Shown here: piece after piece, positions 11,425-21,372 of the stretch
Layout of the letters: the number at the start of each line of letters is the position of its first letter
How positions within the stretch are numbered: position 1 is the first letter of the stretch
NCBI GenBank assembly: GCA_020310875.1
Contig: MU260053.1
Location: 167,501-231,500, forward strand
Length of the DNA: 64,000 nt
Source of the DNA: Ceratopteris richardii
Taxonomy: Eukaryota > Streptophyta > Polypodiopsida > Polypodiales > Pteridaceae
Reading direction: 5' to 3'
Notes under the pieces: model-generated
What the model saw: only the letters and a program-made list of their open reading frames with translations
The model's database searches: none
What the model was told of the DNA's origin: nothing
Position numbers and translations under genes: made by a program

Positions 11425-12236
11425 CTAGTGAAGAGAAGAAACTGCCCTGCGAGGTAATATGTTTGGTTGCCCCCTGTCAAAATACTGGCAAACATCTGAG
11501 TCTACTGTAGACATGCACTGCTCATGAGAAGATGGGTCAAAACTGCAGACAATAGTAAACGCCCATTCTTCTTCCTGCACAAGATTAGCAGACTCTGTTT
11601 TTGGTGTAGAGGCCTTTGCAACAACCATTCCAGCCTCTTTCTTCTTTGCCTCTTTAGCAGCCAGTTTTGGACAATTCTTTATGATATGATCATTCCCTTT
11701 ATAGTACTTACAAAACAAGTTCTACTTATCTGATTTCTTCTCATCTTTATCTTCCTTCTTTGAATGTGGAGAATTAGCATATTTGTGCTTACTAGTTGAA
11801 GAGCTCCATTTTCCTTTGCCCTTCTGATTAGCCAGGAAAGCTTGATCTACAAATCGCACAATGGACCTGTTCTGCCTGGACTCTTCTTCGTGCAACAGAA
11901 CAGAGACCTCCTCAAATGATAAGGCATTTGGATTGCCTTTCATCATCAACCAAAGAGTAGAAGCAAAACTCTGATATGAATTAGGATGACCATTCAGAAC
12001 GGTCTACACATATGCAGAATATCATCATCTTCGACACCTTCTGCCTTAGCTTTTGTACCTGCATTTGTAACAGTTGCAGGTGTGATAGGACGTTTTTCAA
12101 CACCCTGCACAATGTTCCACAGACCTTTTGCAACCAATACATGTGGCATCATATAAGCCCATAACGGGTAGTTGGTACCATCCAACTTATCCTCAATAAC
12201 CAACATATCGAATACATCACTACTTTTCGCCATGGC
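11425..12236 (-). pseudogene. Copia Gag and protease active site (copy 1), internally deleted
   Basis: The N-terminus (MAKSSDVFDMLVIEDKLDG, NYPLWAYMM) is at 11994-12233. About 325 bp present in copy 2 (roughly 16324-16655) is missing at about 12000. The frame resumes with the UBN2-type end (NPNALSFEEVSVLL), a Lys/Ser-rich spacer and a zinc knuckle CKYYKGNDHIIKNC in which the second Cys is Tyr. The protease active site reads FDRG through loss of one base near 11485-11495, shifting the frame. Confidence 0.8.
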
Positions 12237-12574
12237 CGGTGACTAAAATACCTTGATGTAGAAAATTGACTATATCTCACAAAGTTGAACAAAACTGCGT
12301 AGACGAATTCTACTAGACCTGTAGCAGACTTCGAAATGCTTATACTGGGGAACCGAAACTGGTATATACCTTTGGCACAAAAAGATGAAATAGCCTACAC
12401 AAGCACTGCGATAGTGCGTTTAGAGGCCGAAACGGGTTCAGACCGCGATTTCGGCACCACAAAGCAAAGCAATTTTGATCTCGAAAACATGCAGAGTATG
12501 CTCACCAAAATTTGTGCAATTCTAAGACTGCAAACGGAGGAGTGTCGATGGTGCCCTAGATGAAGCGACGACTT

Positions 12575-12586
12575 GCTCTGTTACCA
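12575..12586 (-). other. Primer-binding site of Copia copy 1
   Basis: Minus strand reads TGGTAACAGAGC two bases inside the 5' LTR. It is complementary to the 3' end of plant initiator-Met tRNA except for one changed base (consensus TGGTATCAGAGC, seen intact in other copies). Confidence 0.75.
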
Positions 12587-12588
12587 AT

Positions 12589-12818
12589 TGTTGGAGTTAG
12601 ACGTCTGTGGAAGCACGCGAATAACACAAGGAAGAAGAAGCAGCTTGGAGCACAACACACAATACTGAATGTATTACGAGAGAATGTACAAAGATAAGTA
12701 GCCCTTTTAGGGCAATAGGCGTATATACAAGCCAGGGAAAAAAAACCTCCTAAAGAGGGAAAAAAGTGCCCGGCGGTCCTAGAGTGTTCACACACATCAC
12801 TACCTAAATATATCAACA
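12589..12818 (-). repeat. 5' LTR of Copia copy 1
   Basis: 230 bp, same termini and length as the LTR at 7997. It directly abuts, without intervening 3' sequence, the RNase H of copy 2 at 12819. Confidence 0.85.
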
Positions 12819-12823
12819 CCTCA

Positions 12824-13814
12824 CAACTGCCAATGCGCTCTGACTGTCAGTAAAGATGGTGGTGGTAGAAGTTTGACCAACACCCAAATCAGCCATAAGG
12901 CGTCTGAGCTACACACACTCAACAGTCGCTGTGAAAGCTGCCCTATACTCAGCCTCAAAACTAGAAGTGGCCACAGTAGGCTGCTTCTTGCTCAACCGAG
13001 ATATACATGAGCTACCAAGCATGAATCAAAAGCCACTAGTGGATACACGAGTGTCATAGCAACCAGCCCAATCAGAGTCAGAAGAAGCATGCAAATCTGG
13101 CGGTGGTGATCCCCCCTTAGGATAAAACAACCCAAGTAGCCGAGTACCACTCAAATAGCGAAAGATGTGCTTAACTGCCTGCCAATGCTTGACTCCTCGG
13201 CAATGCATAAACCTCCTCATTTGTGAGACAGCAAACTAAATATATGGTCGAGTAATGCATAAGTAAATCAAGCATCCAACAACTTGCTGATAGAGAACGG
13301 CATCAAATGCATCCGCAGCATCATGAAGACTCAATTGTAAACCTGTCTCCATAGGAGTTGCAATAGGCTTACAGTCTTCAAGGCCAAAACGCTGCAATAA
13401 TAAGTCAATATATTTCGTTTGACACAAAGCCATTCCACCATCAACTTGCATAGACTGAATGCCCAAATAGTGATGCAAATGCCCCAAATTAGACATCTCA
13501 AATGAGGCATGCAAATCAACCTTAAAATCAGCAATATGCTTCTCAATAGGACCAATAAGCAGCATGTCGTCAACATAGATAACAATGATCAGAAGCACAT
13601 CATTAGCACGCTTAACATATAAGGCTCTTTCAGTTGGACTGTTCTCAGAACCATGTGCAATGAGATAGGCATGTATCTTCTCATACCAAGCACGTGGTGC
13701 TTGCTTTAAACCATATAATGCCTTCTTTAACCTGCACACCTGGTTTTCATGCCCTTTCTGCACAAAGCCACGGGGCTGAAAAACATACACTTCTTCATGC
13801 AAGTCACCATTCAC
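12824..13814 (-). pseudogene. Copia RT palm and RNase H (copy 2)
   Basis: RT is open from 13814 to 13236: NGDLHEEVYVFQPRGF, LKQAPRAWYEK, VIYVDDMLLIGP, GHLHHYLG. A stop follows in SRPYI where kin have RPDIQFVVSQM. RNase H (13026-13220 and 12824-13020) contains SGTRLLGLFYPKGG and SDWAGCYDTR and is then cut at the middle LTR. The DIKTTF segment upstream carries a base change plus a stop (about 13840-13850). Confidence 0.8.
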
Positions 13815-13847
13815 AAATGTTGTTTTAATGTCCGACTGATGTACATT

Positions 13848-14300
13848 CTAACCATGATGAGCTACAAGTTCACATATGCTCCGAATAATAGTCATACGGC
13901 ATGTAGGTGCAAAGGTCTCATCAAAATCAATGCCTCTTTCGTGAGCACAACCCTTTGCAACAAGCCGAGCCTTATACCTGTCAATTGTACCATCCGGTTT
14001 AGGCTTCAACTTGTATACCCACTTAGTGCCAATGGCCTTCTTGCCTGGAGGTAAGTCACATAAAGACCAAGTACCATTCTTCATTATAGCATCATAATCA
14101 GATTGCATAGCAGCCATCCAATTTTCTGAATTTTGTGCTTCATCAAACAAAACAGGCTCATTCTCATCATAGAGACTAGATGCAGTCATAGCATAGCAAT
14201 CTAATGCAAAAGAGGCACTATGAGAGCCTGAACAAGTACGATATGATAGAGGTGCATCTAGTTTTCTATCACGAAAAGTCTGCACCAGCCATTTTGGCAT
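13848..14300 (-). pseudogene. Copia linker and RT N-terminal segment (copy 2)
   Basis: 150 codons: PKWLVQTFRDRKLDAPLS linker, the AMQSDYDAIMKNGTWSL segment, TKWVYKLKPKPDG, RYKARLVAKG and ERGIDFDETFAPTCRM. Unlike copy 1, no stop interrupts the join at KGCAHERG. It is separated from the palm by a stop in HHGW (W to stop). Confidence 0.75.
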
Positions 14301-14335
14301 AGTTTTTTCCTGCTCAATATCAGCTGTCTCATCAC

Positions 14336-15688
14336 CTAGTGCATCATGTAAATCTGCATCAGAAATGGAATGATCTGCATCATCACATGAAACCTACAAA
14401 GGCTGAAAATTTGCCTCATTGGGACCAACCCTAGACTCTCCACCTGTAAAAAGAGGCAGCAAAGTATCATACATGTCTTTGGAGCTAACATATGTCTCCT
14501 TAGTACATGAAAGCAATGGTTGAATAGCATCTTCCACAAAAACAACATCACGGCTAACCAAAATGTGTTTAGTTTGTGGATGATACAGATGACAATCTTT
14601 ACTTTGAGAACTGTACCCAACAAAAGTACATTTTACTGCTTTGTCATCCTATTTTCTACGATGTTGTTCAGGCACTAATGCATATGTCAAACAATAAAAA
14701 ACATGTAGATGAGCAATAGATGGCTTGCGATCATGCCAAGCCTCATATGGAGTGATAGAGTGCAGTGCTTTAGTGGCACACTTGTTCAGTTCATATGTTG
14801 CACACATGACAGCCTCAAGCGAGAAGCAATGTGGTAAATCCTGACTCTTGACCATACACCTCGCCATCTCCATGAGTGACCTGTTCTTTCCTTCAGCAAC
14901 TCCATTCTGTTGAGGTGTATACGACACTGTACACTGGTGTCTTATCCCACATTCAGCCAGAAATGCATTAAAATCAGAAGACATATATTCCCCCCTCGAT
15001 CAGAACGGAGGGTTCCCATTTTACATGCTGACAGATTTTCAGCCAAAACCAAGAACTGTTTGAAGCACATGAACACTTGAAACTTTGCCTTCAATGGATA
15101 TACCCATGCATGCCTAGAAAAATCATCGATGAAAGTCACGAAGTAAAGATAATTCCCAAAAGAAGGTGTCTGCATAGGACCACAGACATCACTATGTACA
15201 AGCTGCAACTTCTGAGTAGCCCGAACCGAACCATCTTTTGAAAAGGAGGAATGCTGCATTTTGCCCAAAATATAGCCTTCACAAACATGTTTTCCAGGTG
15301 CCTCAAGTTTTAGCAAAGAGGACACCATTTCACATTTCTGCAGGCATAGCAAACTACAAAAATTCAGATGACCAAAGCGTGCATGCCAAACCTTTGCGTC
15401 TGACATAGCCTAAGAATCATTTACTGCACATGCCAAATCATTTACAGATGTTTCATAGTCTATGAGCTTATACAGTCCACGACATAAAACGCCAGAAGCA
15501 ATAATCACATCGCCATTTGATAGATCATGAACTGTACACCTCTCATCAACAAATTTCACAGCCAAGCCAATCTTGGCTAATGCAAAAACTGATAATAGGT
15601 TCTTCTTGATCCCTGGCACAAATAAAGCATCTGAGAAATTCAAAGAACTACCATTAGCAGTAGTCAAAATGATCTTACCAACTCCCAT
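14336..15688 (-). pseudogene. Copia integrase and protease C-terminus (copy 2)
   Basis: 15410-15688 is the protease end (GVGKIILTTANGSSLNFSDA). 14942-15406 holds the zinc pair KVWHARFGHLNFCSL / CEGYILGK (second Cys is Tyr) and the core start VHSDVCGP, FIDDFSRHAWVYPL, RSDRGGN. 14649-14984 has the core end QQNGVAEGKNRSLMEM and the PYEAWHDRKPSIAHLHVF segment. The catalytic D...D are visible and frameshifts at about 14985 and 15408 split the domain. Confidence 0.8.
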
Positions 15689-16150
15689 AACAGAGTAAGA
15701 GGAGTTGTTGGCACATGTAACAGTATTCCCTGTAGGGGTAGGCTCGAGTGAAGAGAAGAAACTGCGCTACAAGGTAATATGTTTGGTCCCCCACTGTCAA
15801 AATACCAAACATTTGAGTCTACTGTAGACATGCACTGCTCATGAGAAGATGGGTCAAAACTATAGACAGTAGTAAATGCCCATTCTTCTTCCTGCATAAG
15901 ATTAGCAGACTATGTTTTTGGTGTAGAGGTCTCTACAACAACCATTCCAACCTCTTTCTTCTTTGTCTCTTTAGCAGCCAGTTTTGGACAGTTCTTTATG
16001 ATGTGATGATTCCCTTTACAATACTTACAAAACAATTTCTGTGTTTCTGATTTCTTCTCATCTTTATCTTCCTTCTTCGAATGTGCAGAATTAGCAGATT
16101 TCTGCTTACTAGTTGAAGAGCTCCATTTTCCTTTGCCCTTTTGACTAGCC
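15664..16150 (-). pseudogene. Copia Gag C-terminus and protease active site (copy 2)
   Basis: The zinc knuckle reads CKYCKGNHHIIKNC (about 15990-16030), the only copy in the window with all four ligands. The protease active site reads WYFDSG at 15795-15815, but one base is missing just after it compared with the frame seen at 33 kb, so the reading frame shifts before the rest of the enzyme. Confidence 0.75.
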
Positions 16151-16170
16151 AGGAAAGCTTGATCTGCAAC

Positions 16171-16881
16171 TCACATAATGGACCTGTTCTGCCTGGATTG
16201 ATCTTGGTGCAATAGAACAGAGACTAACTCCTCAAATGATAAGGCATTTGGATTGTTTTTCATCATCAACCGAAGAGTAGAAGCAAAACACTGATATGAA
16301 TCAGGAAGACCATTCAGAACGGTCTGCACAAGTGAGCTATCTGGTATAACCTCCTCAGCAGAAATCAACTGTTCCTTCAAGTCTTTGATCTTTGTTAGGA
16401 AACTCTCCATAGAATCACCTTCATTCATGTGCTCACTCTCCAACTGTTTTCGGAGGTAAGCAACACGAGCCTCATTCCTAGATTGGTACAATGTGGTAAG
16501 TGTATCCCAAGCATCCTTAGTTGCTCTGCAAGAGCGAATGTGAGGAATAATGGCATGTTTGACAGACAAAGCTATCAATGCATGTGCGTGGGCATCTTTA
16601 CCATCCCAATGAATCTGCTCTTCAGTAGATGCAGCTAAAACCGCAGCACGAACAGGAATATGGAGAATATCATCATCTTCGACACCTTCTGCATCAGCTT
16701 CAGTACCTGTAGTTGTAACAGTTGTGGGTGTGATAGGATGTTTACCGACACCCTGCACAATGTTCCACAATCCTTTTGCAACCAACACATGTCGCATCAT
16801 ATAAGCCCATAATGGATAGTTGGTACCATCCAACTTATCCTTAACAGCCAACATATGGAATACATCATTGCTTTCAGCCAT
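16171..16881 (-). pseudogene. Copia Gag capsid region (copy 2), longest intact Gag here
   Basis: 236 codons open from MAESNDVFHMLAVKDKLDG, through NYPLWAYMMRHVLVAKGLW, HALIALSVKHAII, DAWDTLTTLYQS and EGDSMESFLTKIKDLKEQL to NALSFEELVSVLL. These are the segments of the Copia Gag (UBN2/DUF4219 type) that builds virus-like particles. A stop at the end (SRQNRSIM-stop) precedes the knuckle region. Confidence 0.85.
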
Positions 16882-17222
16882 GGCCGGTGACTAAAATACC
16901 TTGATGCAGAAAATTGATTGTGTCTCAAAAAGTTGAATAGAACTGCCCATACGAATTCTGCTAGACCAATACAGACTTCGGGATGCTTATATTGGCGAAC
17001 AAAAAGTGGTATATACCTTTGGCACAAAAAGACAAAATAGCCTGCACAAGCACTGTGATAGTGCATTCGGAGGCCAAAATGAGCTTAAATCACGATTTCA
17101 GCACCACACAGCAAAGCTGTTTTGATCTCGAAAACACATTGAGTATGCTCACCAAAATTCGTGGGATTCTAAGATTGCAAACGGAGGATTGTCGACGGTG
17201 CCCTAGATGAAGCGACGACCTT

Positions 17223-17233
17223 CTCTGATACCA
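17223..17233 (-). other. Primer-binding site of Copia copy 2
   Basis: Minus strand TGGTATCAGAG, two bases inside the 5' LTR; perfect match to the initiator-Met tRNA primer consensus over these eleven bases. Confidence 0.8.
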
Positions 17234-17235
17234 AT

Positions 17236-17457
17236 TGTTGGAATTAGACATCTGCAGAAGCACGCGAACAGCACAAGGAAGAAGAAGAAGAAGCTTGGAG
17301 CACAACACACAATACTGAATGTATTACTAGAGAATGTACAAAGATAAGTAGCCCATTAGGGCAATAGGCGTATGTACAAGCCGAGGGAAAAAAACCTCCT
17401 AAAGAGGGAAAAAAGTGCCCCTGTGTTCACACACATCACTACCTAAATATATCAACA
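17236..17457 (-). repeat. 5' LTR of Copia copy 2
   Basis: 222 bp, TGTTGGAATTAGACA...TATATCAACA. It lacks about 11 bp present in the LTRs at 7997 and 12589 (the 'ggtgctcctag' segment) and has an extra GAA unit. CACAT follows at 17458-17462. Confidence 0.85.
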
Positions 17458-17949
17458 CACATGCTATGAACCGTGGTTATTCGTCATGTGAAGGTCTCAT
17501 CAAAATTAATGCCTCTCTCTTGAGCAAAACCGTTTGCAACAAGCCTAGCCTTATACTTATCAAGTATTCCATCATACTTACATTTGGACTTGTATACCCA
17601 TTTAGTGCCAATGGGATTTTTCCTTGGAGGCAAATCACATAAAGACTAGGTATCATTCTTAATAAGGTACCATTCTTTATAATAACATCATATTTTGATT
17701 GAATACAAGCCATTCAAGTTTTTGAATTTTGTGTTTCATCTAGAGACAGACTCATACTCATCACAAAGACTATAGGTAGTTACTGCATAACAATTTGATG
17801 CAAAGAAAGCACTATGAGAGCTTGAACGAGTATGATATGATAGAGCATCTAATTTTCTCTCTCAAATTCTGCACTAGCCATTTAAGCATAGTTTTTGCCT
17901 CCTCTATATCAACCCTCTCATCAACAAGTGCGTCATGTAAATTTGCATA

Positions 17950-18858
17950 AAAAATGGAATGATCAACATCATCATGTGGAACCTATAAAAGTTGGAGATT
18001 TCCTCATTTGGACCGACACTTGATTATGCACGTGTAAAAAGAGGAAGCAAAGTGTCGTACACATCTCTAGAGCAAACAAAAGTCTCCTTGGTACATGAAA
18101 GTGATGGTTGCATTGCATCTTCCACAAAAACAACATCACAGCTAAGCAAAACACATTTAGTTTGTGCTTGATGCAGATGTTAGCCTTTGCTTTGAGAATT
18201 GTACCCAACAAAAAATACATTCACTACTTTGTCATCCAATTTTGTGCATTGTTTCTAAGCCACTAATGCATATGTCAGACAACCAAAGACACATAGATGA
18301 GCAATAAAGGGCTCTTCCACAAAAACAACATCACAGCTAAGCAAAACGCATTTAGTTTGTGATGATGCAGATGTTAGCCTTTGCTTTGAGAATTGTACAC
18401 AACAAAAATACATTCAGTACTTTGTCATCCAATTTTGTGCATTGTTTCTAAGCCACTAATGCATATGTTAGACAACCAAAGACACATAGATGAGCATCAG
18501 AAATGGAATGATCAACATCATCATGTGGAACCTATAAAAGCTGGAGATTGCCTCATTTGGACCGACACTTGATTATGCACGTGTAAAAAGAGGAAGCAAA
18601 GTGTCATACACATCTCTAGAGCAAACAAAAGTCTCCTTGGTACATGAAAGTGATGGTTGCATTGCATCTTCCACAAAAACAACATCACAGCTAAGAAAAA
18701 CGCATTTACTTTGTGCATGATGCAGATGTTAGCCTTTGCTTTGAGAATTGTACCCAACAAAAATATATTCACTACTTTGTCATCCAATTTGGTGCATTGT
18801 TTCTAAGCCACTAATGCATATGTCAGACAACCAAAGACACATAGATGAGCAATAAAGG
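17950..18858 (-). repeat. Local duplication A-B-B'-A'-B'' inside Copia copy 0 linker
   Basis: Segment A (about 17950-18117, 'atggaatgatcaacatcatcatgtgg' onward) recurs at 18498-18667. Segment B ('cttccacaaaaacaacatcac' onward, about 185 bp) occurs at 18118-18300, 18313-18497 and 18668-18855. Copies differ at few positions, so the amplification is younger than the element. Confidence 0.8.
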
Positions 18859-19123
18859 GCTTGGGACCATGCCAAGCCTCATATGGAGTGATGGATTTTA
18901 GTGCCTTGGTGGGACACCTGTTAAGTACATATGTTGCACACATAACAACCTCAAGCCTAAAGTTGTGGGGTAAAGTTTGACTTTGGCCCATACACCTTGC
19001 CATCTCCATGAGAGACTTGTTCTTCCTTTTATTTGCTCCATTCTTTTGAGGTGTATATGGCATTGTACACTGATGTTTTATCCCACCACGCTCAGCTAGA
19101 GATGCATTAAAATCAAAAAACAT
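18803..19123 (-). pseudogene. Copia integrase core end (copy 0)
   Basis: 106 codons: HQCTMPYTPQKNGANKRKNK, SLMEMARCMGQSQTLPHNF, ATYVLNRCPTKALKS and ITPYEAWHGPKPFIAHL. This matches the integrase of copies 1 and 2 (Q-NG...KN segment with the catalytic Glu region altered to NKRKN). Upstream core sequence continues to about 19400 with stops. Confidence 0.75.
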
Positions 19124-19429
19124 GTATTCCCCCCTCGATCAGAATGGAGGGTGCCCAATTTACATGCTCACATATTTGCAATCATAACCAAAAACCTTTT
19201 CAAGGACATAAACACTTCAGACTTTGCTTTTAATGGATACACCCATGCATGCCTCGAGAAATCATCAATGAAATTCATGAAGTAAAGGTAGTTCCTCAAA
19301 GACACATATGACCATAAACATCACTATGAACAAGCTATAATTTATGGACACCTTGAACTCGAGCATCTTTAGGGAAGGAAGAACGATGCATTTTGCGCAA
19401 AGTAGAGCCTTCACAAACATGTTTAAAAC

Positions 19430-20299
19430 GTGCCAATTTTGAACAACTATTTATGACATGATCATTTCATTTATAGTATTTGCAAAACTCTTTCTGCTTT
19501 CATGTTTTCTTCTCATCTTTGTCTTCTTTCTTCGATTATGCAACATTAGCAGATATCCGCTTACTAACAAATGAGTGCCATTTACCTTTTCCCTTCTCAC
19601 TAGCTAAGAAAGCTTGATCTTCAACATGCATAATGGGTCAATTTTGCCTAGACTGATCTTCTTGTAGCAAAACAAAGACAAACTCCTCATTTGGATTTCC
19701 TTTCATCATCAACTCTGATTTGAATATGGAAGACCATCAAGAAGATTCTACAAAAGTGAACAATCTAGAAAGACTTCATCGACAGAAATCAACTGCTCCT
19801 TCAAATCTTTGATCTTTTTCAAAAAACTATCCATGGAATCTCCTTCATTCATGTGCTCACTCTCCAAATATTTTCGGAGGTAAGCAACACGAGCCACATT
19901 TCTTGCTTGATATAAAGTTGTAAGTGCATCCTAATCATATTTTGTAGACTTGCAAGAGGGAATGTGAGGGATAATGAAATGTTTGATAGACAATGCTATC
20001 AATGCATGTACCTAAGCATCTCTATCATCCCAACAAGGTTTCTCTACAATAGATGCAATAGGAACTATAGCATGAAAAGGAATCTAAAGATTGTCATCTT
20101 CAACGCCATCTACATCACCTTGAATAACTGTATTTGCAGGTGTAGTAGGGCATTTTTTAATACATTGCACAATATTCCATAACTCTTTCACTACAATTAC
20201 ATGATGCATCATATATGCGCATAATGGGTAATTAGTACCATCCAACCTATCCTGGATAACCAACATATGTAATACATCATTGCTTTCATCCATGGCCAC
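19430..20299 (-). pseudogene. Copia Gag (copy 0), stop-ridden
   Basis: The N-terminus MAMDESNDVLHMLVIQDRLDG is at 20084-20299. The middle (HALIALSIKHFIIPH-like, EGDSMDSFLKKI) is recognisable but interrupted, and the zinc knuckle near 19470-19490 reads CKYYK-stop-NDH. Homologous to Gag at 16171-16881. Confidence 0.7.
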
Positions 20300-20646
20300 T
20301 AACTAAATACCTTGATGCTAAAAAATGATTGTATCCCAAAAAGTTGAATATAACCACACTGTCAAGCTCTACTAAACCTATAGGATACTTTGATGCACTT
20401 GTATTGGAAAATTGAAACCTGTATATATGTTTGGAAAAATAGATGAGATTGCCTATACAAGCATTGTGATAGTGCGTTTGGAGGTTGAAACGAGCTCAGA
20501 CCAAAATTTCGACGCCATAGAGCGAAGCAGTTTTGAACTCCTATTCGTCTTGAGTATGCTTACCAATCTTTGTGCAATTATGAGATTATGATTGGAGGTA
20601 TATTGATGATGCCCTATATGAAACAGTGATTTGTTTTGATACCAAT

Positions 20647-20880
20647 TGTTGGAGTTTGAGGTTTGGGCAAGCACATAAACATCACAAGGAAGAATATGTT
20701 GCTTGGAGCACAACATAACACAAAATGAATTATCAAGTGAAAATATATACAAAGATAAGTGACCCATTAGGGTTATAGGTGTATATAGAAGTCGTGGGAG
20801 GAAGACCTCCTAAAGAGGGAAAAAAGTGCCCCAGCAGTTCTAAGTATGTTCACACACATCACTATCGAGATATATCAATA
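20647..20880 (-). repeat. 5' LTR of Copia copy 0
   Basis: TGTTGGAGTTTGAGG...ATATATCAATA, about 234 bp, with a PBS-like TGGTATCAAAAC on the minus strand two bases inside (20633-20644). The terminal CAACA has become CAATA. Confidence 0.8.
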
Positions 20881-21372
20881 GTAGACACATCCATCTTGAA
20901 TGACTATTGATTCATAGGTTCATTATTAATCCCTAGAAGAAAATACTTGATGGGACTCTCAAGGTCCAATTTACAATGACATTTTCCTAATATAGTTTGA
21001 TTTCCTCTTCAAAATCAAGCTCTTTAAATAACAAAAGAATTTTTGAAATATGACTAATAGCATATTTCTTGTTGACTAGGCACTTGATAGAGGTATTGAA
21101 TGAAAAATCAAAGCACACTCGAAAGATTCTCACAAATCTTTTTTAATGCAAAATTATTAACAACCCCTCCCTTTATATAGTTTCCTATTTGTGTTCAAAC
21201 ATTTTAATAACCCACTTGCATAGCATATTGGTTTATCCCTAGAATGATTCTTGAGAGATCGAGCTAACATGGTGCCTACATTCACCAAATCTACATCCAT
21301 ATGGACATGAAGCTCAAGTGAGCAATCAAAAGAGAAAAAAAATCTCATAATGAGGCTGGGCCCAAAATTCAA
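20881..21372 (-). pseudogene. Gypsy RNase H remnant
   Basis: A 71-codon open stretch (21157-21372) reads SLELHVHMDVDLVNVGTMLA, then KPICYASGLLKCLN, the RNase H start and the 'PIYYASRLL' motif of Gypsy elements. On the far side, stops intervene but LVNKKYAISHISKILLLFKE and LDFEEEIK match the 'LVNKPVLGGRI.RWLLLFQEFDFE' region. No LTRs are recognised. Confidence 0.6.

Larger units (their letters stand above)
7997..12818 (-). mobile_element. Copia element copy 1 (youngest), two LTRs
   Basis: The element is 4.8 kb with a 230-bp LTR at each end. Inside, from the right: PBS, gag, protease, integrase, RT and RNase H, all on the minus strand. The two LTRs differ at roughly fifteen positions by eye, so it is not recent. 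Gag has lost about 325 bp of its middle, protease is frameshifted, and RT and RNase H each carry a premature TAG. The copy cannot move by itself. Confidence 0.85.
7997..17457 (-). mobile_element. Nested pair of Copia elements inserted as copy 2, then copy 1
   Basis: The block begins and ends with LTR termini and is bordered by the 5-bp direct repeat CACAT (7992-7996 and 17458-17462), as left by integrase. It holds three LTRs (7997-8226, 12589-12818, 17236-17457) and two internal regions. The second internal region lacks about 275 bp at its 3' end and begins exactly at the middle LTR terminus. The simplest reading is that copy 1 inserted in RNase H of copy 2, after which the two 3' LTRs recombined and deleted the DNA between them. 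Confidence 0.75.
12819..17457 (-). mobile_element. Copia element copy 2 (middle generation), 3' end lost
   Basis: Internal region plus 5' LTR of the same family. Gag is the best preserved of the window (16171-16881). RT keeps a long open frame with YVDDM. The polypurine tract, RNase H C-terminus and own 3' LTR are absent. The right border at 17457 is followed by CACAT, matching the sequence left of 7997. Confidence 0.85.
17463..20880 (-). mobile_element. Oldest nested Copia (copy 0), 5' part
   Basis: This continues copy 0 from its RT (17463-17700, RYKARLVAN-type, KWVYKS) through the linker (17.95-18.86 kb, locally multiplied), integrase (18.80-19.40 kb), gag (19.43-20.30 kb), PBS and 5' LTR. 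The protease and pre-integrase region has been deleted near 19425, where the CEGS-type integrase zinc motif runs straight into the gag KLA/zinc-knuckle segment. All frames carry many stops. Confidence 0.8.

Noticed and set aside
7997..17457. Simple tandem array from unequal LTR crossing-over of one element
   Set aside because: That would leave a complete second internal region; instead copy 2 is cut exactly at an LTR terminus, which fits nested insertion plus LTR recombination better.
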